From Leptobrachium leishanense (taxonomy: Eukaryota > Chordata > Amphibia > Anura > Megophryidae): 64,000 bases of DNA. Below the pieces are notes generated by a model. The model saw nothing but the letters and a program-made list of their open reading frames with translations, did not search any database and had not been told where the DNA came from. Both the position numbers and the translations under genes were made by a program. Numbering within the stretch: position 1 is the stretch's first letter; every line of letters begins with the position of its first letter. This document shows positions 56,641-64,000 of the stretch, piece after piece. Location of the stretch: positions 90,624,349 to 90,688,348 of the forward strand of contig CM019063.1 of NCBI GenBank assembly GCA_009667805.1, given 5' to 3'.

Positions 56641-57006
56641 TTCTATCTTCCATAATAACCCCTATAATGCCATAAAACCAGGAAAGTACAATAAAAATAA
56701 TAAACAGTGGGACATGTAGCCTAGCCATTAACCCTGAAAATGCCATTTATCAAGGGAAAACATTAAATGAATACACTGTGAGGCATGATGCCTACCCGAT
56801 AACCCCTAAAATTCCATTAATCAAGGGAACACGTGAAATGTATACACTGTGTGGCATGTAGCCTACCCATTAACCCCTAAAATGCCATTAATTAAGGAAA
56901 AGATAAAATTAATACTGTGAGGGATGAAGTCTGCCCATTAACCCTTAATATACAACTAAACCAAGGTTAAAACGAAAGTAACACACAATGTGATATAGTA
57001 CAGCCA
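56640..57006. repeat. About 70-bp tandem repeat
   Basis: Roughly 4.5 copies of a unit containing CCATTAACCCCTAAAATGCC, ATTAATCAAGGGAAA and ACACTGTGnGGCATG, with starts about 71, 71 and 68 bases apart. The units are diverged. Confidence 0.8.
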
Positions 57007-57010
57007 TTAA

Positions 57011-57271
57011 CACCTTCACAGCTTGATCGACGCATGGGGTTGGAGATACAGTGTTCCGAAGGAAGTGGGAGAAGCTGGTTGCTGATCCGTGGTGGGGGGG
57101 CTCGCAAGGGGCAAGGAATAACCTTGCATTACATCCAAGATATCAGCCCTCTCCAGGAGTAGTCCGTGATCGGTGATGAACCACACAACTGCAACGACAC
57201 GCTGAGCGCGTACTACGCACCATAGCGGGAAAGTGGAGGATGCGCTCAGCACATTGTCCGCAGCCAAGTGG
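57011..57271. mobile_element. TTAA-flanked MITE
   Basis: 261 bp between TTAA at 57007-57010 and 57272-57275. The ends are ACACCTTCACAGC and, in reverse, CCACTTGGCTGCGG. The interior keeps GCTGAGCGCG and TGCGCTCAGC palindromes seen also at 26-44. The TTAA target suggests piggyBac or Kolobok. Confidence 0.65.
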
Positions 57272-57275
57272 TTAA

Positions 57276-57980
57276 GTATGTATATGAATGGGTTTTTTCC
57301 AAGGCAGGCATTATTTTGAATGGTATGTTAATTTAGTTTACTTGGAGATTACCATTACTAGTTATGTGTCAATAAATAGCAAACAGAGGAAAAAAACTAA
57401 AAACTTTTACTTATTGAAATGTACAATGCAAGTAATCTTTCCATAAAGCAATGGAATATCAAAGTAGGTCACATAATTGTATAATAGAATGGACAATGAC
57501 AGGATACAGGAGATTTGAAAAATTGCAGGCCGCTAGGAGATCTTCCGAGACTCACATTTCTGCTGCAAGAGCTGAATATTACTGATAATAACAACAAGTT
57601 AATATCATCTGACCCTAAGAGGGATTTTATTTTTTCTAAGGTTCCTTAATTAAATAGCGATGTCTGCTTTGAAGGAGTCACATGCACAATACAGTATTTA
57701 TATCGAACATTTTGGCCTGTTTCATATGAGAATTCCTGCAATATGTAATGTGATGCTTTCTTTTCCTATCCCTGTATATTCTTTATTCATTTTGAATAAG
57801 GAGTTGAGCTTTTGACTTATACAAACTACGTCCGTCTGTACTTACGGCCATGACAGTATGTATGTATGTCTATATGCCCTTTTTGTGCATTGCTGGTAAT
57901 AATAATTTGAAAATCCCTAAGCAGTGAACTGGAGGCGGTGTGAAAAGAGCAGTGGATGGAAAAGATGCTAAAGAAAGAAA
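57276..57980. other. AT-rich non-coding DNA
   Basis: Nothing recognised apart from a short (GTAT)n run near 57857-57868. Confidence 0.4.
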
Positions 57981-57981
57981 A

Positions 57982-58478
57982 CGAATATGTTACAATAAGA
58001 AATGCACACCAATTGCAAAAAGGGATCCAAAATTCATTAAACACAATCGCAGTAATTAAATATATACATGTTACAGGGAGCAGAAGTTATGTATAAGTAC
58101 ATAGACTAAATCCTATACCAAAAGTAAGTCCGTTGACAAAGACTGTTACAGTCGAAACGTTGGGGTGTTTGGTCCGCTCTGTTCTCAATTTATCCAGGTG
58201 CCGGGTAATATAAGGAATTTATATCCCTATGTTTTGGTTTGTTTTTCTTTTCTTATTTATGCTATAACATTGGTGGGAGCGGTTGCTTGGTTTATTAATA
58301 CCATATGTGCTTCATTGAGTTGTGTACTCTACTTGCTTTTGGTATAGGATTTAGTCTATGTACTTATACATGACTTCTGCTCCCTGTAACATGTATATAT
58401 TTAATTACTGTGATTGTGTTTAATAAATTTTGGATTCCTTTTAGCAATTGGTGTGCATTTCTTATTTTAACATATTCG
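57982..58478. mobile_element. Long palindromic element with hammerhead-like core 3
   Basis: Arms of 148 bp (57982-58129 and 58331-58478) are nearly perfect reverse complements, separated by about 200 bp. A hammerhead-like core sits at the inner edge of the left arm. The right arm contains AATAAA (58421-58426). The arrangement recalls the terminal repeats of Penelope-like elements, which carry hammerhead ribozymes and are often inverted; no reverse transcriptase is present. A SINE begins directly after the right arm. Confidence 0.6.
58117..58173 (+). ncRNA. Hammerhead-ribozyme-like core 3
   Basis: TTGACAA (58133-58139, for CTGANGA), A, stem II GACTG / CAGTC with a TTA loop (58141-58153), then GAAACGTTG (58154-58162). 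ACCAAA at 58117-58122 can pair with TTTGGT at 58168-58173 to form the outer part of stem I around an internal loop, the type I arrangement with a minimal stem III. C3 and G8 equivalents are changed and the cleavage triplet reads GGG instead of NUH, so this copy is probably inactive. Confidence 0.5.
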
Positions 58479-58479
58479 T

Positions 58480-58679
58480 GATTGGTTGGAGTAGAGGTAA
58501 CATAACTGCTCTGCGTGGAGAGAGCCTGTGGAGACATGGGTTCGATCCCAGCACGAGCATCTCTCCATTAAGTGTCCTTGGCATGACACCTAACGGTACA
58601 TACTTGCCACCCAGGACATACTTGAAAACGAGAGAAATCTCAATGTATCTTTCTTGGTAAGATCCTTTCTCAAAAAAAA
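58480..58679 (+). mobile_element. tRNA-derived SINE with LINE-type tail (copy 2)
   Basis: Head with A-box-like TTGGAGTAGAGG and a perfect B box GGTTCGATCCC at 58539-58549. The body is AGTGTCCTTGGCATGACACC. The tail CCAGGACATACTTGAAAACG through AATCTCAATGTATC is identical to the LINE tail at 35700-35760 in reverse over about 40 bases. It ends with AAAAAAAA. More complete than copy 1. Confidence 0.9.
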
Positions 58680-58864
58680 GCCTTATTTCTAGATGTTAGC
58701 ACCCTTTCTCTGTGCAGTGTGCGGAATAGCGGTGTTTTATTTTACTAAAGAAAGAAAAGGAGTCATGTTTAAAAGTCCCTATCAACCAATCGCCAGGGAT
58801 CTTTAATGTGCAAGCACAAAAAAAGCCACGCATTTGGAAAGTAACAGAAGCAGAATGAATATAT
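58680..58864. other. Non-coding DNA
   Basis: Short stretch between SINE and LTR with nothing recognised. Confidence 0.4.
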
Positions 58865-59372
58865 CTGGTGTGACGGGAGGAGAGGAGTGGTGTTTGAGGG
58901 ACGGTATGTGTCCCCTCGAGTTTTGTCATATTGTTGGGACTAGCACTCCAGGCCGGAGTTTGGGTTCAGCTCGGGGCACACAAATCTCCGGGTTTTGCAG
59001 TTTTCCCTGGGGAAGCTTAATTGATTGATGGGTGCTGCTAGAGGGAAATAAAAGCAGGAAGTGAAGTTCATTCAGGTCTCCACCCTGGGACTCAGACCAG
59101 CTACTGAGGGAGCAAAGCTGAACCAGAGATCAGGCTGCAAAAAGGAAAGGTTGGAATACACTTTGTTGTCTGAAACGGTAGTGAGGGAAAACCTTAACTG
59201 TTTAGTTAGTGCCGGACAGGCAAGGGTATTGTTTTGTTTTGTTTTGTTTCTTGACCTGTATGCAGCTCTTGAATAAAAGTACAGAGGGCTGTACACTGTA
59301 AAGAAATCCTGCGATTGGGACTACCTTTATCCTGGGAAGGGTACCCCCCATTTGAGCTGTACCCCACACTGG
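58865..59372 (+). mobile_element. Candidate solo LTR
   Basis: A 500-bp block starting TGTGACGGG (58869) and ending CCCCACA (59368) is flanked by CTGG on both sides (58865-58868 and 59369-59372). It has a TATA-like AAATAAAAGC near 59049, a (GTTTT)n run near 59231-59250 and AATAAAA near 59271, which fits U3-R-U5 order on the plus strand. No internal retroviral or Gypsy sequence adjoins it, as expected when two LTRs recombine. Gypsy and endogenous-retrovirus origin are both possible. Confidence 0.65.
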
Positions 59373-60543
59373 CTTACAATCACTTGGTCAAAACATAATG
59401 TTGACAAATGGTTTTACATTAAAATAAAAACACAATTTTTAAATGCTTACGTATACAAAGAGCAAACAATATTGTTTATGTTTCTTTATTTTTTAAATGT
59501 GCTATATGAGTAAGGGTCTCTTAAATTGAGCACTAAAGAGCTGATCTCTTAATGCTGACTTTAACCCCTTCGCTGCAGAGTACGATATACAGACGTTGTC
59601 CGTTTTCCCGCTGTGGTAATATCATGTCTGTACACATAAAAGCAAAATCACTTAACACACGACTTTGAGAGTTGGCATTCTCTGAACTCCAGTTTGAGCC
59701 AAAAACAGGGAACTACCATGGGATCGCTCTCTGCACTCATGCTGAGCTGTTATTTATGGCTGCTATAAAAAGTATACAAAGTATGAGCCGTTAATTACAG
59801 CACGCAGCCACTAATACCTAGCCATTAAGTTAATGACTGGAGCCATTATGTATAACCGCTCCGGCCGTTGGAATCAGGCCCATGATATCCAAATGAATGC
59901 CTAGAGTAGAGCAGGTGGCAGACGTTCAGTTTGCAGATGCCATGTTGACATCTGATATATTTTTAAATGATCGACTTGAGATTACATATTAATTATTTAA
60001 TCGATTGAACTGGTTTTCGGATTGGCCCAACTAGTAAATGGTTCTATTTCCCAACACAAATGGAAAATAAAGACTTTTGGCCTAAACGACAAGTCCCGTG
60101 TGAAAGCAAATGATTGTCGTAGAACCTTAGTAGACACTGAATAACATTAACAGTTTTATTAGTTTGCAGAAACGGCTTTCAACAATGGTGTAAGCTTAAA
60201 TGTACATATTTTTTCAATAAGGATAGATAAACCCTGGGATTTTTGTGATGCATGATAGAAACATTGCATGCAATATATAATTTTTCATCTGACCAGTGTA
60301 AACAAAGCCTGCAAGAATTTTCTTCAATTCCTGACTAGCAACCCAAGATGCGTAAATGCAGAATACAGTTGCATACGAAGGTTACTTGTAAAATACAACA
60401 CAAATCTGTCAAATTTTCACAGGAAATTGCTTTTGTGTTTTGGACATTCATACATTATGCCCTTGGATGCCATACTCATTGATTGGCTGGGGATTTGGCT
60501 GCATAAGGGACTTAACAACTGAAATGCTTGCATATGTAGCATA
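59373..60543. other. AT-rich DNA, possibly with a TTAACCCCTTCGCTGC repeat start
   Basis: TTAACCCCTTCGCTGC at about 59563 resembles the start of the repeats at 42.4 and 53.6 kb, but what follows differs. No coding relic. Open frames near 60268-60522 are not credible. Confidence 0.35.
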
Positions 60544-60545
60544 TA

Positions 60546-62151
60546 CAGTTGTGTTCAAAATTATTCAACCCCACTGAAATTGAGTGTTTTGGCCAGTTTG
60601 ACATTGATTTTGATCATTCAGTCATCTTGCTTACAATTAAATCAAAGAGGCACGTGTAGGTCAGACAAAATAACATAACATTATAATGAAATAACCACAA
60701 ATGTCTTTTCTGTGCTCACATCATTATCAGTTTTATTCAAACCCAAGTGACATTCAACTCTAGTACTTAGTACAACATCCTTTTACAGTTATAACAGCTT
60801 TTAAACGTGAAGCATAGCTTGACACAAGTGTCTTGCAGCGATCTACGGGTATCTTCGCCCATTCGTCATGGGCAAAGCCTCCAGTTCAGTCACATTCTTA
60901 GGCTTGCGCACTGCAACTGCTTTCTTTAAGTCCACCAGAGGTTCTCAATCGGATTTAAGTCAGGTGACTGCGATGGCCACTCCAAAATGTTCCAGCCTTT
61001 AATCTGCAACCATGCTCTAGTGGACTTGGAGGTATGCTTGGGATCATTGTCCTGTAGAAAGGTCCAACGTCTCCCAACCTCAGGTTTGTGACGGACTGCA
61101 TCTCATTGTCATCCAATATCTCCTGGTACTGAAGAGAATTCATGGTACCTTGCACACGCTGAAGCTTCCCTGTACCTACAGAAGCATAACAGCCCCAAAG
61201 CATGATTGACCCCCGCCATGCTTAACAGTAGGCAAGGTGTTTCTTTTCTTCATACCTTGTTCTTCCTCCTCCAAACATAGCGTTGATTCACGGGCCAAAC
61301 AGTTCTAATTTTGTTCATCAGTCCACAGAACACTATCCAAAACTTCTGTGGTTTGTCCACATGACTTTTGGCATACTGCAGTCGACTCTTCTTATTCTTT
61401 GGAGACAGCAAGGGGGTGCGCCTGGGAGTTCTGGCATGGAGGCCTTCATTACGCAGTGTGCGCTGTATTGTCTGAGCTGAAACTTCAGTACCCACATCTG
61501 ACAAATCTTTTCTCAGTTCCTCAGCAGTCACACGGGGACTTTTCTCCACTCTACGCTTCAGGTAGCGCACAGCAGTCGAAGTCAGCATCTTCTTTCTGCC
61601 ACGACCAGGTAGCGTTTCAACAGTGCCCTTTGCCTTGAATTTGCGAATGATGCTTCCTATGGTCTCTCTTGGTATGTTTAACATCTTTGCAATCTTCTTA
61701 TAGCCATTGCCCTTCCTGTGAAGAGTAATCACCTCTTTTCTTGTCTTCCTGGACCAGTCTCTTGACTTCACCATGTTTGTAACCACACCAGTAAATGTCT
61801 AGAAGGAGCTGAGTATCACAGTCATTTTAAAGCTGCCTAATTGGTGCTTATTATGCTTTATTGCTGCTCCGTGACATCCACAGGTGTTTTCAATATCTGA
61901 CTGAAAAACACTTGAATGAACCTCTGTTCTCAGAGTGGTAGTCTTTAAGGGGTTGAATAATTGTGTCAATGAAAGAATTCACAAAAGAAACATTTACTAC
62001 TGTATTACAAAACCAATTGATGTCATTTTAGTTGCATATGGTTCTTTAAAAAGTCCTTGTAGGATTTCATTCTGAATACAATTACAAATGTACACTAAAT
62101 TCCCTAAAACCCTTTACAGCATTGGGGGTTGAATAATTTTGAACACAACTG
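60546..62151 (-). mobile_element. Full-length inactive Tc1-like element
   Basis: 1,606 bp flanked by TA (60544-60545 and 62152-62153). The short inverted ends are CAGTTGTGTTCAAAATTATT and its complement, continuing into CAACCCC. The transposase gene is on the minus strand. The ends differ from those of the 23.4-kb element, which has long arms, so this is a different Tc1 family. Confidence 0.95.
60860..61786 (-). pseudogene. Tc1-like transposase pseudogene
   Basis: The N-terminal 178 codons are open (61786 down to 61250). The likely true start is the internal Met of MVKSRDWSRKTRKEV, followed by a paired-type helix-turn-helix (KKIAKMLNIPRETIGSIIRK) and a GRGRKK basic hook. The frame is lost near QKFW, so the first catalytic Asp (WTDE, codon around 61317-61319) lies in another frame. 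The middle part, MLWGCYASVGTGKLQ, is open at 61203. The second Asp (QDNDPKH, 61034-61054) and the Glu (LNPIENLW, around 60935-60952) lie in yet another frame, 34 residues apart as in DD34E enzymes. The catalytic residues survive; at least two frameshifts inactivate it. Confidence 0.9.
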
Positions 62152-62153
62152 TA

Positions 62154-62455
62154 CACTGACTGGAGAATATTTAACAGTCTATAGGATGTTTTGATCCTTT
62201 TTCACATTAAATACCATCTATAATATCTGCATAAAAGGGCATCATATGTTTAATGTGTTTCATTGTAATATATAATAAAGTTTATTATTGTAGAAGTCAT
62301 TTATACGTCCCTGCAATTCAGAGAACTGCTTCACAGACCTCATGTGCTACAATCCCCATATGCAGCAAGGAACTCTGGGTAAGACATGCAAATCATGTTT
62401 GCAATTTCTCATTATTTTGCGTCCTGAGTCTGTTTTAACACAGAACCCTCAAATC
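62154..62455. other. Non-coding DNA
   Basis: AT-rich sequence with nothing recognised. Confidence 0.4.
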
Positions 62456-63918
62456 AATGCCATGCCATACTAGATGGCTTTTTCTTAGCAAAGATCAGGA
62501 ATATGCAACAGATCACAGCCACTCAGCAAAAATGAAAAGAAAAAGGGGGCACAGGGGGGTAAACAAACCAGTCGGCCAATGCAGGGGAGTCGGCAAAGTC
62601 TGCAGTAGGGCAACTGAAGGGGCCCAGGGTGAGGTGCGTACAAAAAAGAAAAGAAAAAGTAGGGGGATAAGAAGGTGGGGAAATGCCAAAAAGGGAGGCG
62701 GCATTCCCGGCTCACCCCTATATCTGGACAGAAAACTAGGGGCCGTGGAAATGACTGCAGGGCCAGGCGACCTAGGGCCGAAAGAGATGGACAGAGCCAT
62801 GGTAAAATTTTATGTTTAATTTATGTCTTCTATTTGATACCAGCGCAAGTGGTTTTAATCAGCTTATTATAGCTGTGTTGTATTTGCCACAATCTCGCTT
62901 GTTGTTTTTTTGACAGAGCCATGGTACCCGCTCGAGTGGCTCGTCTACATCCATCCTTGGGGGGGAGGTAATTGGAGAAAACTCAGGGCCCCTGCAGCCC
63001 CAAAAGAAGCCTATTCCCGCAAACTAGTCCTCAAACACAAAACATCGGGGGTGAGAGGATGGGGGGTGTCAATGAAAAAGTTCTGTCTGCCAGAAAAAAT
63101 CTCCGACACCGGGTAAGGATTGAAAAAAGAAAAGAGGAAAAAGAGGTATCGGGGGGTGTCATCTTCATCCTGCATCCTTAAGCACCGCACCATCCTTGGA
63201 TCAGTGCTGCATCCGGCATCTAAGGGCCCGTCGTCTCCAGCACAGTGACACGACCAAGTTCCTCCACCTCGGGCAGTCCTCCAGACCCGCACCTTCTCGG
63301 GCCTGTAGTGACAGACACGCCCGACCTGCATAGCGGCATACAGATCTCAGCCCTCCACATCTCACACACTTCTGTCAAAAGGAATCTCCAGTCACCTTTA
63401 TTAGCGCTGCTCAGCTCGGCCTGAAAAGTACCGCCGGCTCCCATACTCCATCGTGGCTGGTACTGCAGCCCCAGAGACAGAAGCTCGGGCCACCGAGCAC
63501 TGCAGGTCATCAGGATCTTCAGCCTGGCTACGGGTTGTCAGGAGCCGCACCGGAAATGGATGAGGGCCCACCATCACCACGATCGCGGCACAGTCGTGCC
63601 CCGCCAGCCACAGAAGGACCCAAGGAACACTAAGGAGACAGCTCAGCTAAGTTCCAGAAAGAGCAGGCCTCAGGCAGGAGGTAAATTGGCCGCCACCAGC
63701 TCACCACAAGATAAACAGCTCCCGCTCTGCAAGCTGCAGGCACTCAGACTGCTAAAAAAACAGGTGAGTATGGTGCAGAAAGGTTCACTCAGAGATAGTG
63801 CAGAGGTGAGGGTTAAATTGTCACCAATAAATGGGTGAAAACGACAAAAGTCGGCTTTAGCAGGACAGAGCTCTGGCAGCCTGCGTTCTCTCACCATGGC
63901 AGCCGGCCATGCCCCCAT
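62456..63918 (-). mobile_element. LINE 5' region, probably L1-group, minus strand
   Basis: Read on the minus strand from 63918 this begins GGGGGCATGGCCGGCTGCCA and continues GC-rich, with CTGCCAGAGCTCTGTCC, as frog L1 5' untranslated regions do (from memory, no search). Open frames on both strands (up to 106 codons) are typical of GC-rich leader DNA and show no domain. It is interrupted by a 107-bp insert at 62805-62911. It was inserted into the repeat whose other copy is at 56370, because that repeat resumes at 63919. ORF1 and ORF2 are not seen. Confidence 0.5.
62790..62926. mobile_element. 107-bp insert flanked by 15-bp direct repeats
   Basis: GACAGAGCCATGGTA occurs perfectly at 62790-62804 and 62912-62926 and encloses 107 bp that start AAATTTTATGTTTAAT and end GTTGTTTTTTT. 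A long, clean duplication indicates retro-type insertion of a short RNA or a templated duplication. The T-rich end lies on the right, so a poly(A)-tailed RNA would be inserted in minus orientation with its tail at the wrong side; the origin is unresolved. Confidence 0.6.
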
Positions 63919-64000
63919 GATATCTTTTTGTTACACTAATCTGATTCTTAAATTAAATATTTTATTTGCTGCAATTTGGTGGTCTTCGTCGATGTCCGAT
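63917..64000. repeat. Dispersed repeat, truncated by the window end
   Basis: Matches 56399-56505 in the same orientation (ATCTTTTTGTTACACTAA, then TATTTTATTTGCTGCAATTT and GATGTCCGAT). It continues beyond the window. Confidence 0.65.

Noticed and set aside
62485..63918. Several overlapping frames of 65-106 codons as small genes
   Set aside because: They occur on both strands of GC-rich LINE leader-like DNA and show no conserved motif.
1..64000. Bacterial or phage operon
   Set aside because: There are no dense same-strand genes and no ribosome-binding pattern, and vertebrate transposon families fill the window.

Overview
This window looks like nuclear DNA from an anuran amphibian. It is AT-rich and contains no bacterial-type gene packing. 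Almost everything recognisable is vertebrate-style transposable-element sequence: L1-group and CR1/L2-group LINE fragments, tRNA-derived SINEs, several Tc1/mariner copies, hAT elements with 8-bp target duplications, many MITEs and a likely solo LTR. Several dispersed repeats are ones I associate with frog genomes. I found no convincing host protein-coding gene, rRNA, tRNA gene or CRISPR array. Species assignment below Anura is not possible from the sequence alone.

Layout. 0-6.2 kb: dispersed repeats, a 253-bp segment present twice, and a minus-strand L1 3' end carrying a MITE. 6.2-14.3 kb: a decayed plus-strand L1 with ORF1, endonuclease and reverse-transcriptase pieces, interrupted by a MITE, by a 1.24-kb TG...CA-bounded insertion that carries a 27-bp minisatellite, and by other inserts. 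14.4-16 kb: a dispersed repeat split by a hAT element with a perfect 8-bp duplication. 16.2-25.3 kb: SINE, MITEs, a LINE tail, a split fish-type Tc1 relic, and a complete but dead Tc1 element at 23369-24967. 25.7-35 kb: mostly single-copy-looking AT-rich DNA with several blocks that resemble conserved non-coding regulatory DNA. 35-43 kb: a CR1/L2 LINE 3' end, MITEs, hammerhead-like palindromes and a recent 424-bp tandem duplication. 43-54.9 kb: MITEs, one of them split by a 1.46-kb poly(A) retro-insertion carrying a 239-codon ORF. 54.9-64 kb: a four-level nest (LINE/SINE tail, then hAT, then a telomere-like-cored inverted repeat), a hammerhead-bearing palindrome, a SINE, a solo LTR, a second full-length dead Tc1, and an L1-type 5' region.

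How parts relate. The SINEs carry the same 3' tail as the CR1/L2 LINE in this window, which is the usual sign that the LINE machinery mobilised the SINE. The poly(A) retro-insertion at 47.8-49.3 kb ends like the L1 at 14.3 kb, suggesting L1 mobilisation. Several insertions are proved by empty-site copies elsewhere in the window. The most unusual signals are three copies of a hammerhead-ribozyme-like core (CTGANGA, stem II, GAAAC), two of them inside long palindromes, and a 606-bp inverted repeat with a CCCTAA-like core flanked by 12-bp direct repeats.
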